A DNA stretch of 64,000 nt from Hermatobates lingyangjiaoensis (lineage: Eukaryota; Arthropoda; Insecta; Hemiptera; Hermatobatidae), in NCBI GenBank assembly GCA_026182355.1, contig JAPFBL010000371.1:243501-307500 (forward strand), read 5' to 3'. The notes under the pieces were generated by a model. It saw nothing but the letters and a program-made list of their open reading frames with translations, was not told where the DNA came from and did not search any database. The position numbers and the translations under genes were made by a program. Below, piece by piece: positions 1 to 10,689 of the stretch; positions within the stretch are counted from its first letter, which is position 1, and each line of letters begins with the position of its first letter.

Positions 1-33
1 ACACACACATATATATATATAATATATATATAT
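1..33. repeat. (CA)n/(TA)n microsatellite
   Basis: Simple CA then TA dinucleotides at the window edge. This is the kind of tract that abuts nearly every PLE terminal piece in this window. Confidence 0.9.
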
Positions 34-700
34 TAGTATATTTTGGGAGTAGACCTTCAATTAGACATATTCTATAAAAAAGTATGCCAATTTTCATTTT
101 CGTTCGTTTTGCTATTTAATTTCTCAAGTTTTCTGTACTTGGTTTTCAACACTTCAAGTAAATTGAACACTAACTCTCCAAATGATTTATTCTTGAACTC
201 CATACTGATAATCTAAAATATGTTATAAATCTAACAACAAAAACTACACTATAAATTATTTCTACGTTTCAGTCATCCTAGACCATCTTCAGGAAAAGTA
301 ATTATATTACATTATTTAATTAATATACTTAGTTTACTTGGAATTTTTTTACTGTAACTAAGCAACTACATAACGGTTTGTGTTCAAATCAAAGTTAGAA
401 TGCTGCCCTAGTGGCCGTTTTTTGAACCTTCTATATCAGCCTTTATAACTCAAAACAACCCTAACTAAAACTCATTAAAATTATATCAAAAAAGAACCAG
501 GAAACTAAGAAAGAACCAGGAAATGTCTACAAATATAGATGATACGTCGGCTTAAAGGTGTTGTATTTTTGAAGCTGGACGAAACCTCGATAAAAAAGAA
601 AAATAGTGGTAAATATATGTAGAGTAGTAAATGTAAATGTAGAGTAGTAAATATAATCGAGATAAGGATAACATTAATAGATATATAACAGTTCAAAATT
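34..700. other. AT-rich spacer with a PLE-terminus-like motif
   Basis: No gene is seen. On the minus strand at about 255-295 there is CTGAAGA, a T, a possible GGTC/GACT hairpin, then GAAA and CGTAG. This matches the layout of the PLE terminal motif but belongs to a family not otherwise present here. The short ORF at 505-732 is AT-rich low complexity and is not coding. Confidence 0.4.
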
Positions 701-830
701 GAGGATAGGTAGCACACAAAGTAAAGAAACACACTTACAAACTCACATTTTCGGGTAATCCGTCTTCAGGAGAAAAGAGAAAGGGAGACCAAGCACGTTG
801 TGGATGCAACGGCTAGTGAATTAATATAAA
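700..830 (-). mobile_element. PLE terminal segment, family F3, single copy
   Basis: Minus-strand block with CTGAAGA-C-GG...CC-CGAAAATTTGAG and a downstream AAGTGTGTTTC segment. It closely resembles the blocks at 4322-4450 and 59385-59515, including the conserved CACGTGCTTGGTCTC-like stretch upstream of the motif. It abuts a (TA)n tract. Confidence 0.65.
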
Positions 831-892
831 TATATATATATATATATTATATATATACACTTTTTCGTTGGAAATACGATCCAAAACGGACA

Positions 893-1163
893 AATATAGT
901 TCAATAAAGATAAAGAAACATAGAGAAATCAAAAGAACACACTTACAGTCTCTAATTTTCGGTTTGAACCGTCTTCAGGAGAGATAAGAGAGGGAAACCA
1001 AGCGCACTGGTTCAGAGACGGTTAGAGACGGTCTCCAACCGTCTCTGAACCAGTGCGCTTGGTTTCCCCCTCTTATCTCTCCTGAAGACGGTTGAAACTG
1101 AAAATTAGAGACTGTAAGTGTTCTTTTGATTTCTCTATGTTTCTTTGTCTATATTGAACTATA

Positions 1164-1165
<2 letters not shown>
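893..1165. mobile_element. PLE terminal palindrome, family F2
   Basis: The left arm (893-1030) is the reverse complement of the right arm (1030-1165). The plus-strand arm reads CTCTCCTGAAGACGGTT, then a hairpin, GAAAATTAGAGACTG, and an AT-rich end reaching TTGAACTATA. The right arm has a variant stem (GGTTGAAACTG). Family members lie at 10378, 21190, 51575, 52825 (with protein-coding body) and 59104. There is no coding body: this is two terminal segments joined tail-outward. Confidence 0.75.
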
Positions 1166-1203
<38 letters not shown>

Positions 1204-1285
1204 TTATAAATTTAAATATAAATAAATAAATATAAATATAAATTTATAAATATATATTTATATTTATATATTTATATATATAATA
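1165..1285. repeat. AT-rich simple repeat (TA and TTTATA types)
   Basis: About 120 bp of TA dinucleotides grading into TTTATA/AAATATA hexamer-like repeats, directly adjoining the palindrome. Confidence 0.9.
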
Positions 1286-2700
1286 AAAAAGTCACCAAGA
1301 ATGAAATACAAAAATTGTAGGTTGTAAGTCCTTTCGAGGTTGGCAGTGTAGAAACTGGCACTCTGCTTTATTGGATGAGACTTCTCTGTACAAACTTTCA
1401 TTTGTATCAGATAACCACATGGTCACCAATACCGTCTCAAATAGGTCTCAAATACCTTGGCTGGCATATACCAGTATTGAAAAATATTGGCAAAAATATG
1501 AAAAACATAATAACTTTTTTTTTTTCAATTGGCCATCAATCTTTTGATCGCTTTGCAGATATGAAGGAGGCAGTGAGAAAGGCTGAATGTGGCTGTTTTG
1601 GAAGTGCAACGTGAGACCAAGAGTGGGAGTTGTGATTTCTATTAGTAGCAAGTAAGAAGGAGGCGTTAACTATTCAAGAGGACCCAGGACTGAATATTTA
1701 ACAATCCTAATTCAGGAATGGCTCGCCTCCCATCCTAAATCCTTAATGCTGCCTTCCCCTTGCCTGCAAGACCTGGGCACAATTATCACCGCTAACACGC
1801 AGGACACAAGCGCAACGTGTAACTCCGCTCTACTGTTTCTTTCTAGCATATATCCACCTTTTTAATCATTTACTTATACAAAAATAACCCTTCCAGAGCT
1901 AAAGGATCACCGCTTTTCCTAAAAGGAATAAATATTCGTCGATTTAAATTTTAAAATACTCCTTTCTTTTTTTTTTTTCTGAATTAAGTGAGAACGAGTG
2001 TTTGAGGCCATGTAAATCAAGGCATCCATTTTAATTAACATTTCAGATACTCTATCTTGTTCCAAGCTTTGTTTCCTTAGTATTTTGCATTTGAAAACCA
2101 TATCATTGAGTCAACCACATTACAATACATTACATTTAGCATTTAGTTTAGTGTTTCCTTAATTCACTTACACCTGATGGATATTTTCAAATGAATAAAA
2201 CCATAATTATTTATATCGTGACAATACTAAAATATTAATAAAACAGATTTCATTTAAAATTTCATTAAAATTGTTTCTTACGAGTTATTGTTTGTGAAGG
2301 GTTGTGGTATAATATATTTCGAATGGCAGACGGGTAAAAATTACCTTTAAACAATAGCTGCACTGTCTGCTGCCAACTAACACTTTAGTACAATAACATA
2401 TTGAACTATACACAATAAGATAAAAATCATCACAGAAATGAATAAGCATTGAGCATTATCACTATTGTGTTCCAACTAATACTAATTAAGCTAACGTTAA
2501 TTAAAATATTATTTTTTACTAATGATAATAATTATAACGCATGATATAGAGTTAATATTAGAACGTGTAAAGTGTTAAACAAAACTGTCAATACTTTTTT
2601 ACAATAAAAGATAAGTAAGAACTAGACTACCCGTCAACACCTTCTTTTTAATGCAATTATGGTCACGTAAATGCAGATAAACTCTAAATTAATTCATTTA
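1286..2700. other. Unique sequence; higher-GC island at about 1560-1840
   Basis: No gene is recognised; ORFs up to 79 aa have no family features. The part around 1560-1840 is less AT-rich than its surroundings and free of repeats recognised here, so it could be a regulatory island. The rest is AT-rich with nothing identifiable. Confidence 0.3.
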
Positions 2701-2704
2701 TAAT

Positions 2705-3028
2705 AAGGTTAGGTTGGGTTGCAGTGTTAGTCCACAAGGGAACACACATAGGCCGAGCATTGGCCCTTTGTGATACCACACAATGAAGATTGATTTTACA
2801 GTGGAAGTCCTAAATTTGCCTAACTGAAGTGTATTCAAAGTAGGGATTTTTAACGAGTACCTGACAACGTACCGGCTCGGGACCAACGGTTTAACTTCCT
2901 TCTCCGAGGGACGACGTGCTCAGATTTATACACCTCCCGCATGAATTAATCGAGAGACAGGTGAGGATCGAACCCTGGTTCTATCAGTTCAGATGCGAGT
3001 ACGTTAACTACTGAGCTAACGGCTCCTT
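2705..3028 (-). mobile_element. tRNA-derived SINE, full-length-like
   Basis: On the minus strand the copy starts with a tRNA-like head (GTTAGCTCAGTAGTTAACG as A box, GGGTTCGATCCTC as B box). A body follows with TTCATGCGGGAGGTG and GTCCCTCGGAGAAGG. It ends with GCAACCCAACCTAACC, a tail of CCTAA-type pentamers. The same organisation is seen at 31495-31824 and in partial copies at 14045, 16440, 19145, 60784 and 62770. Confidence 0.88.
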
Positions 3029-3817
3029 ATTACTAATAAAGGAGATAATGAACATATTTTTAAGACAGTTCTTTTTGTTTACATTTTTTTGTAAAATGTG
3101 AAATTTCAAAAAAAAAAATAATGTTTTCTTTTTGTTTGATCCTCCTGAGAGCAACATGTGATTGGCCATGTTGAAATTTTGTTTTACATAAATGAACTAA
3201 AACTCTTTGTAAAGTCTCTCCTTGAGGCTTATAAATAGTCGTGACAAATACTAACTGAATTGGAAATTGAATCCTTATAAAAGAAATGTTGTTTCCTTCA
3301 GATAAATTAAATGGAATTTAGTAAATTTCCGCCACAAGTAAGACTAATACAAGAATTATAAATATCAGCATAAGTTACTCTTTTGACAACTGGAAGAAGT
3401 TGTCAATTCCTAAGAGGCTACAGCCAAGGCAATTAATCCTGAACTGCTTAATTTATAGGGAATTAGTTTTATTAGGAACTTTCCTGTACCTTCTGACGAA
3501 TCGGGAGCCTTATTCTCTCATTTTCAATGAAATGGATATCAGGAGAACAAAATACAGACATTATGACAAAGTGTTGTTTGATTCCGGACATAATTGTGTG
3601 CTGTCAATATTCTACTTATACTAATTTGATCATTTCTAAAACTTCCGTTAACTATAATAAATATCATTTGTTGATATATTGAATAATTATTTTATATTGT
3701 CGTCGATTATTCATTAAACTTCCTCCTTCCATATTTATTATAATTAAATAATTATAATTGAGGTCGATAAGCTCTTATTTAATCTCTTGACTTTATATCA
3801 GGTTTTGGAAGCATATT
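3029..3817. other. AT-rich sequence, nothing recognised
   Basis: No gene or repeat is recognised. A 74-aa ORF at 3400-3624 lacks any motif. Confidence 0.4.
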
Positions 3818-3895
3818 GCACGAAAGTCGCTTTGGCACAGAAGGTAGCACACTGGACCTATAACGACAAGGTTGTGGTTTCGATTCCCGCCTAAT
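3818..3895 (+). repeat. tRNA-like sequence (decayed tRNA or SINE head)
   Basis: It contains GCTTTGGCACAGAAGGTAGC (A-box-like), a possible anticodon arm around CCTATAACG, and GTGGTTTCGATTCCCGCC (B-box-like). The order and spacing suit a tRNA, and the head recalls metazoan elongator tRNA-Met. The anticodon triplet would be TAT rather than CAT and the acceptor arm does not close well, so a pseudogene or SINE head is more likely than a working tRNA. Confidence 0.5.
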
Positions 3896-3926
3896 TTCTT
3901 ATATTTTATTCAGTTTAGAAACAAAC

Positions 3927-4082
3927 AATGATCAAACCACAATATGAAATAAAAAAAAAGACTAATATCTTTCAACCACAACAAGAAGACCTTGCAGTTA
4001 GGTTTTTGACTCTGAAGAGAACCGCTTGATGTAGTTGAATGATCTTATACTTTTTTTTTCCAATTAAAATTGTTGTTTGATC

Positions 4083-4087
<5 letters not shown>
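3927..4087. mobile_element. PLE terminal palindrome, family F1 (degenerate)
   Basis: It is bounded by AATGATCAAACCACAATATG and the complementary TTGTTTGATCATTGAA. Inside is a decayed CTGAAGAGAACCGC...GTTGAATGATCTTA arm and its inverted counterpart. This is family F1, whose best copies are at 12060, 22789 and 58861. A (TA)n tract follows. Confidence 0.7.
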
Positions 4088-4120
<33 letters not shown>

Positions 4121-4134
4121 CTGTGTGTATATGT

Positions 4135-4289
4135 ATATGTATAGGAACCCTCAGTGACATTCCACTGGTACACATGAACGCACGTACCTCTTCTTCTTCC
4201 CTTCTACTCTCTCCCTGATGACAAACTTCAGTTCGAAATATCGATACAGTAAGTTTTCTTGTTTCCTCTATGTGTTGTCTTTTTCATTT

Positions 4290-4300
<11 letters not shown>
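4135..4300 (+). mobile_element. PLE terminal segment, family F13, single copy
   Basis: It contains CCTGATGACA, a short AACT/AGTT hairpin, then CGAAATATCGATACAG and GTTTCCTCTATGTG. The hammerhead-like core CTGATGA...GAAA is at about 4217-4239. (TA)n tracts lie on both sides. Confidence 0.6.
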
Positions 4301-4321
<21 letters not shown>

Positions 4322-4450
4322 GAGTTCGAGATTAACAAAGAGCAACACACAAACTAGGCAAACACACTTACAGACTCAAATTTTCGGGTAATCCGTCTTC
4401 AGGAGAAAAGAGAATGGGAGACCAAGCACGTTGTAGACGCAACGGCAAGT
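4322..4450 (-). mobile_element. PLE terminal segment, family F3
   Basis: Close to the copies at 700-830 and 59385-59515: minus-strand CTCCTGAAGACGGATTACC, then CGAAAATTTGAG, then AAGTGTGTTTGCC. It lies between (TA)n tracts. Confidence 0.68.
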
Positions 4451-4670
4451 AACCCATATATGTATAACGGCAAATATATATACCGTTATAGAAATACATA
4501 CGGAGGGACGACAGTCAACTAATATATATATATATATATTAGTTGACTGTCGTCCCTCCGTCAATTCACTTCTTCTCCTGAGGACGACCACCATTACGGT
4601 CGAAATATTGAAAAGTGAGTCTTTGTTGTGTTTCTGTTTATGTGTCACTGCTTATTTTAATTGGTATATA
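4450..4670 (+). mobile_element. PLE terminal segment, family F12, with a palindrome around (TA)n
   Basis: A 26-bp inverted repeat (GGAGGGACGACAGTCAACTA and its complement) flanks a (TA)n tract at about 4499-4562. Just downstream is CTGAGGAC, a GACC/GGTC hairpin and GAAA (4578-4605), then TATTGAAAAGTGAG and GTTTCTGTTTATGTG. This is the only F12 copy in the window. Confidence 0.62.
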
Positions 4671-5520
4671 TATATATACACGTTTCTGAGTAATCTATAG
4701 ATAATCTGCTTTTGTATCATAGTATTCAGGAAATACTATAATATCATGTCATAGTAGAAAACATTTTCTAAAAACCAGTTAAGATAAGTTTATTAAGAAA
4801 TACACCAATATCATGATGTTAATTTTTGTTAATATGGAAATCTCAGTTAAGATTTTGTTGATCGCTTAAATATTAAATACAAAAAACTATATTAGAGGCA
4901 GAATATTTTCACTAAGGTTATGATTATTAGTTGATATAAATAATAATAAAAAATGAATAAGGTAAAATAACAAAATTATAATTGAATACGTAATTTATTA
5001 ATGAAATAAAAAAATAATTGTGGGATTAGTTAAAGGATAACATGCAGAAAAGAGAGGAAATGGTGTGAGGGAAACAAATCTGATAAAAAAAAAGGGCGAA
5101 ATAAAATGTGGTATGTAGGGGAAGGTAGCCTGGTAGAGCGTACAGTTAAACCAGGGTGAATAAATCCACGTCTGTAGCAGAAGTGGAACTTAAAAAAAAA
5201 AAAAAGAAATGCCGGTGGAGGTTTAAGAGGCCCTGTATTGGAGGGAGGCAATTAATTACCGTTCTCTAGTTTACGATCAATTGGAAGGCTGTGTGTGTTT
5301 TTCATTAAGCCGGCAGAGATTGATCAGCCAGTCCCTGGGGCTCTCGCAAACAAGCTGCCCCCCCGCATCACCCCCTTCCACTGATTTTCTCTTCAGGGCT
5401 GGATATTTGAAAATCCACGTCATCACGACTGATTTGCTATTGGAGGATTACTATTTAAGATTGTTCTTGGAACTCTTTAACCAATTCTATCCATCAATTT
5501 AACAACGACAAATAAATAAC
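4670..5520. other. AT-rich spacer with a higher-GC island at about 5090-5460
   Basis: Nothing is identifiable at 4670-5080. The 5090-5460 stretch is unique, more GC-rich and not shared with other parts of the window. It is a candidate regulatory island; its short ORFs on both strands are not convincing. Confidence 0.3.
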
Positions 5521-5523
5521 TTA

Positions 5524-5948
5524 TTATAGGGTAAAAATCTAATGAAATGGTCTCCACATATAAAAATTTACTGATATAAACAACGCGTTTCGAACACGTA
5601 GTGTTCTTCCTCAGGTATTAACTAAAAAATACAATGACACCAGAGAGTTATCTATAGTACAAAGTAAATAAGTACAAAAATTAATATAAAATAAAATAAG
5701 GCGGAAAGAACGAACCTATGACTCATCCTTAGGTTCGTTCTTTCCGCCTTATTTTATTTTATATTAATTTTTGTACTTATTTACTTTGTACTATAGATAA
5801 CTCTCTGGTGTCATTGTATTTTTTAATTAATGCCTGAGGAAGAACACTACGTGTTCGAAACGCGTTGTTTATATCATTAAATTTTTATATGTGGAGAATA
5901 TAAATTAATGAACAATATAAAATAATTTCATTAGATTTTTACCCTACA
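5524..5948. mobile_element. PLE terminal palindrome, family F8
   Basis: Arms of roughly 185 bp (5524-5710 and 5726-5948) are complementary out to GGGTAAAAATCTAATGAAAT / ATTTCATTAGATTTTTACCC, with a short unpaired block in the right arm. The right arm contains CTGAGGA (5834-5840), an A, GAACAC-TAC-GTGTTC and GAAA (5857-5860), then CGCGTTG. The 6-bp stem is perfect. Related copies are at 19925 and, decayed, at 43735. Confidence 0.78.
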
Positions 5949-6104
5949 ATGAGTAAATACCACATAATAACTGATTGCACTACATTATAAATAAATAATT
6001 TATGTTTGAAATATTTTAAGCTTTACTATAGTTTTATTGTACAGTTTCTGCTTTAAGACTAAAAAAAGTCTGAAGTATACATTAGCGTCAAAGTGGAATA
6101 ATCG

Positions 6105-6645
6105 ACCCAAGTGGTATAGAATCCCTGGTTAACTGGGACAGCCGCTTATTTCGGATAAATCTCAAAGAACGGAAACCAAACTATGAACTACAATAGTAAA
6201 TTTGTATGTTTAATTGGGACAACATTCCGCTTAATTGGGACAGTAAATTTAAGATTTCAGTACAGTAGAGTCCTGATTAACCGAGTATGTTTTAACTGAG
6301 TTCCGGTTTAACCGAGCCGGTGCAGCGGCAAAACAAACACCACCCCCTTCTAAATCCCGGGAAAGCCAGAAAGGCGGCTTCTTTTTGAACCCGATACCTG
6401 TGTTTTAAAAATCCGCAGCTGCCTCATGTTCACATTTGCTATCTTTTCCATCCGAGCCAGTGCAGCGGCAAAACAACCCCCCCCCCCCCCCCCCCCCCTT
6501 CCAATGCTTAATGGCATTGTTCCTAAAACCAATCAAATGTATTTCCAAAAAAAAAAGTGAAATTCGTTTAATTGGGACAGCCGCTTAATTGGGACAAAAC
6601 GCCTCGGTCCCGATGTGTCCCAATTAACCGGAATCGAATGTATAT
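6105..6645. mobile_element. pogo/Tigger-like DNA transposon remnants (nested or MITE)
   Basis: Terminal-type sequence occurs in both orientations. On the left is GAATCCCTGGTTAACTGGGA; on the right is the complement of ATTCGATTCCGGTTAATTGG. TTAATTGGGACAGCCGCTTA occurs near the right end, with decayed counterparts near the left. A second terminus-like stretch (GTAGAGTCCTGATTAACCGA) lies inside at about 6266, suggesting nesting. Such AATTGGGACA / TTAACCGAG ends are typical of the pogo/Tigger group. No transposase ORF remains. A run of about 20 C lies at 6478-6498. Confidence 0.62.
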
Positions 6646-7680
6646 ACCAAATTGTTTGTATAAGTTCAAGATTTACCGGATTTAAAAAAAAATAGTATAA
6701 AAAAACGATATATTAAACCAATAAACAGTTAGTAATTCAATATATCAAGGTATATAACGACAATAAAATAATAATATGAAATCAGAATTAATTCTTTTGG
6801 CTATTAACAGAATGTTTCAAGCCATTTTTTACTCTCATCTAGACTAGTAATTACTGAGGCTAAACAAATTTTAATTTCAGTTTGAAATCTGATATTTTGA
6901 TGTATAGATTGATTTTTTGCATGTTTTTTGTGTATATTTTATACTAAAAGTCTTAAATAGTAAAAAAAAGTGCCTGTTTATATGTGCTTGTAACTAAAAG
7001 GGCTTATACGTTATGGTGGTTGTCCCTTACGTGTAAACTCACATTTGTCGCATGCAAAGCCACTGCTAGTCTTATGTGTGAGGGGGGGGGGGGGGTGCTT
7101 AATTAATATTCTGCAGATTATAAGGTCGAAGGCGGTTTACTGCTAAACTCGTGCAGAGAGTTTCTTGGAATGCTTGGCTTAAAGGGCGTTCTTCTAGGTG
7201 ACTTCAAAACGACTTCCTTTCGCCCTGTGAAATATAGGCTAATTTCAACTAGCGTGACAAATGATTTACTACTATGCAAAATAGTGTCCCTTTATAAAAG
7301 TCACTATGCATTCGCAATAATGTGAATCAAGTAAACTAGAGTTTATCAAAATTTTGCTTTGCTTAAGCAAAACCGCTGTTATAAACAGCATTGTACCCAG
7401 GGCTTTTATCTCTAGGCAACAAAGATAACTCAAGCTAGACGGTTTCTTGTCACCTAAATGTGATTGTCATTCCTACTGATAACGATTGAAAGAGAATATA
7501 AAAGACTAAAGTGTTAGTATTTCCTTATTTGTGTACTGTTTCTCACAATTGACTATTTTCATAACTTTTGGATTGTACTTGGGACTGTTATTTATATATA
7601 GTGAATCGTTTCTTGCCTTTGGAGTGACTCGTATCTACATTCCACATAACAAGGCAATCGAAATATAGTAGTAAGTTTCA
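6646..7680. other. Non-coding sequence, nothing recognised
   Basis: AT-rich, with a poly-G run at about 7083-7096. No gene or repeat family is recognised. Confidence 0.4.
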
Positions 7681-7860
7681 GTGATTTCTTTTATGTGTAT
7701 TTTTTTGTATATCTAGTTTATTTAGTTCGTGGAGTCGTTTCATATAGTCAAAAACCCAACTAAAAACCCAGTTGGGTTGTTGACTCTGATGAAGACTGCT
7801 TCTTACGGTTTAACAATCTTAGTCTTGTTTTTCCATTTCTTGTGGTCTGATCATAATATA
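7680..7860 (+). mobile_element. PLE terminal segment, family F1 (degenerate, mini-palindrome)
   Basis: AGTCAAAAACCCAACT is followed by its inverse, then GACTCTGATGAAGACTGC...TACGGTTTAACAATCTTAGTC, ending TGGTCTGATCATAATATA. The GAAA core is mutated (TTAA). The flank GTTTATTTAGTTCGTGGAGTC resembles sequence at 52785 and 58805. Confidence 0.6.
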
Positions 7861-8017
7861 TATATATTAGTATCAAACAATCAAGTTAACTTGCTAATAT
7901 ACTTGTTGTTTGGTTCATTTAGCTCTCTGATGATGTTTTGACGAAAGGCCTTAGAACATTATATGTAATATTATTTGTTTTCTTGTGGTGTTTAATTTCA
8001 TATATTAATATTGATAA

Positions 8018-8165
8018 AGGTATCAACCATGGAATAGAAACAAAACTAAAGATTATCGGGATTCGATCAGTTTTTCAGGTTCAAATGAAACACGCATTGC
8101 CAACGTTTCGGTCTTTATTTAAAACATTTTTCATAGGCAAAAGTATAAATTTTGAAACACAAAAA
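8018..8165 (-). mobile_element. PLE terminal segment, family F4
   Basis: On the minus strand: GCCTATGAAAAA, a TTTTAAATAAA hairpin region, CGAAACGTTGGCAATG, then TTTCATTTGAACCTGAAAAA and a sequence ending near CGATAATC. F4 is the most common family here (9981, 38531, 39677, 50969, 55076, 59236, 59560). Confidence 0.65.
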
Positions 8166-8249
8166 CTAAGTATTACATTACAAATTATTGTACAAAGAAT
8201 TTCAGTGATTTTGGACTTTTTTTCAGTTTTCTTATTGTAGTTTGGACAT

Positions 8250-8251
<2 letters not shown>

Positions 8252-8295
<44 letters not shown>
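8252..8295. repeat. (TA)n microsatellite
   Basis: Pure TA dinucleotides for about 44 bp. Confidence 0.95.
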
Positions 8296-8298
<3 letters not shown>

Positions 8299-9820
8299 CT
8301 GAGCCTGCTTATAAATAATCATACAGATTACTTTAAATAAATTTTTATGTATTTATTATCCCTTACTTACTTTTAAAGATGTCATCACAAACTTTTACAT
8401 TTCTTATTTACTGATTGTTATATTTATAATTATTTGTATTACTTTTTCATTTTATTAAGCCTCTCTTTGAAACATAATATACTGAAGGTTTCTATAATTG
8501 AGTAAAATCAAATCCTATGATGGATCAGTAATACTGTGATAACTGCATCTCAATCGGGAATCTCTTGAGAGGCATTTTTCCAGCTAGGTGTCGGATAGGC
8601 TATATATTGTGGTCAAACTTTTGATGTGGGATTTTTTGTCGGAAATGGATGTTTCAAGTCACTCTAAGTCAATAAATGGGTGTATGTGTGTGTGTGTGTG
8701 TGTGTGTATGTGTTTATGTATGTATCCAAACAGGGGTCCAGCATAAATATTTCACTTTTGACAGGGTACTCTGGATGAAAAAAATGCACGTTTTGCAAAT
8801 TATCCACACATTTTTAACAAAGTTATTGTAATTCTGGCTATCAGCAAAGTTTAGGGGTATTACTGGAAGAAGTCTTGATCATGGACAAGAGTAAGAACGG
8901 ATTCGCATTGGTACTGAACTTGGACCTAAAACCAATGTCAACAGTTTCTCAATAGATAACCTTGGAAAATAATTGTTATCCGATTTAAGTACTCTACAAC
9001 TATATTACAACGCCTACTTACAAAAAAAATGTGTTTTAAGCTCTTTCAAGTGTGGTTTACAGTTTAATTAAGTGTAATAGAGAAATTGTTACAACTGGAA
9101 CCCAAAATGGAGCCAGGCACCATTATCTTGCAGTTCACTAGGGCTGTCTGTTTCTTGAATGTTATTGTGATTATATAGACAAAACTAGAACATGAGTTTC
9201 AGTTTCTGGTATGGTTGGTGACTCCGTCACATTGTAACCACACTGAATTCGATTTCAGAACAAACAGTCATAGGCTGAAACAATATTTCCTTGCAATATG
9301 TAAATCGAGTAACTGACTACTCTGCACTACCCAGTGACCCGGCTTCCCTTCAGTGAAGTCAATCATTCTCTTAAACAATAGCTATGATTAGTTACTGTAG
9401 AATGAATTAATAACTTTATTGTAGTACACAGTTTAATCTGAGACATTCACTACTGCAATCTTTGATATCATAATCACCACTGTGCTCATCATGATATTAT
9501 TAAAAATTTTAATATATATACATATTTTCATGATGCTATTCATTCTTGACTAATAAATTCCCTGAATTTATATTCTTAGGGTTTTGTCTAGTACTTAACC
9601 TTAATCGTTATTTGTTCTATTTGTTTATCTTAGACTCATAATTAATCTCTGGATTACTTATTGTTTTTTCAAATATTTAACAAGTTTAATTTGATTGTTT
9701 TTATTTATGTATATTACTTTTTGTTACTCTTTACATTATTCATTATTGTCTCCCCTCTCTCAGTAAGTTGGCTACACTGATTGAGTAACCGCTTCAGTCG
9801 TCACCTGTCTTCAGAGAAAT
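8296..9820. other. Non-coding sequence, nothing recognised
   Basis: No gene is seen. A (TG)n tract lies at about 8683-8707. The remainder appears unique and AT-rich. Confidence 0.4.
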
Positions 9821-9824
9821 TCAC

Positions 9825-9905
9825 ATTCATTTTCTTTATGACAAGGCAATTGAAATATAATATGCAGTTTCTGTGATTTATTTATGTTGTGTCTATCCTT
9901 GTTGT
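9825..9905 (+). mobile_element. Possible decayed PLE terminal motif
   Basis: TATGACAAGGCAATTGAAATATAATATGC resembles the GACAAGGCAATCGAAATATA stretch at about 7650. Both look like the 3' half of a terminal motif (TCGAAATATCG...GTAAG) seen in F5, F6 and F13. The CTGANGA half is not preserved. Confidence 0.35.
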
Positions 9906-9980
9906 GAATATATTTTACACGTAGATTAAAATGGACAATAGCTAGACCAAACCTCGATAAAAAAATAGTATATATATATA

Positions 9981-10294
9981 TATAACAAATTCAATAATAT
10001 ATCAACCGTTTGATAGAATAGGTGTGTTATCTAATCGGGGTTTGGTCAATTTTCCAGGATAAAAAATTAAACTCTCGTTGCCAACGTTTCGGTTTTATTT
10101 AAAACCTTTTTCATAGGCATTCATAGGATATAAGAAGAGTGTATGGAGAAGATGCCTATGAAAAAGGTTTTAAATAAAACCGAAACGTTGGTAACGAGAG
10201 TTTAATTTTTTATCCTGGAAAATTGACCGAACCCCGATTAGATAACACACCTATTCTATCAAACGGTCGATATATTATTGAATTTGTTATATAT
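9981..10294. mobile_element. PLE terminal palindrome, family F4
   Basis: Arms of about 138 bp are nearly identical in inverse: left 9981-10118, right 10157-10294, separated by about 38 bp. The right arm reads GCCTATGAAAAAGG, a TTTT-AAAT-AAAA hairpin, CCGAAACGTTGGTAACGAGA, and ends GATATATTATTGAATTTGTT. In this family CTATGAA stands where the others have CTGANGA. Confidence 0.8.
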
Positions 10295-10309
10295 ATATTT
10301 GGGTTTATA

Positions 10310-10377
10310 TAAGAAGAAATATGGGTTTTTATGAGGATATAAGAAGAGTGTATGGAGAAGATGCCTATGAAAAAGGT
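10310..10377 (+). mobile_element. Truncated F4 PLE piece joined to F2
   Basis: Sequence from ATGGGTTTTTATGAGG to GCCTATGAAAAAGG matches the body-to-motif part of F4 and breaks abruptly into F2 sequence at 10378. It is a chimera or nested insertion. Confidence 0.5.
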
Positions 10378-10550
10378 TGGAGACCTGTGCCAGTGCGCAT
10401 GGTTTCCCTCTCATATCTCTCCTGAAAACGGTTCAACCGAAAATTAAAGACATTTAGTGTGTGTTTTTAATTTTTTTATATTTTTTTATGTATATTGAAC
10501 TGTATTTGTCCATTTCGGATCGTATTTTCATCGAAAAAGTGTATATATAT
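10378..10550 (+). mobile_element. PLE terminal segment, family F2
   Basis: It contains GGTTGGAGACCTG...CTCTCCTGAAAACGG, a hairpin and CCGAAAATTAAAGAC, and runs to TTGAACTGTATTTGTCCATTT and GATCGTATTTTCATCGAAA. CTGAAAA replaces CTGAAGA, so the core is mutated. It shows the complete F2 end including the ATACGATCC/GATCGTAT tip. Confidence 0.65.
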
Positions 10551-10562
10551 ATAAATATATAT

Positions 10563-10680
10563 AAACTTTAACACATAGGAAAGAACACAGAAAGTCACTA
10601 CAGAACTCACTTCGATATTTTGACATTCGTTGTCATCGGGAAGAAGTGCAAAGTACTCGCGTTGAGAAGCAAACTGCTAC
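10563..10680 (-). mobile_element. PLE terminal segment, family F6
   Basis: Complement of the 46505-46625 element: minus strand CTTCCCGATGACAACGAATG, then TCAAAATATCGAAGTGAGTT and TGTGTTCTTTCCTATGTG. The GAAA has become CAAA here. It lies next to (TA)n and (CT)n. Confidence 0.65.
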
Positions 10681-10689
10681 TCTCTCTCT

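Noticed and set aside
6350..6532. 60-aa ORF with a glycine run
   Set aside because: The glycine run is the poly-C tract on the other strand. It lies inside pogo/Tigger-like remnants.
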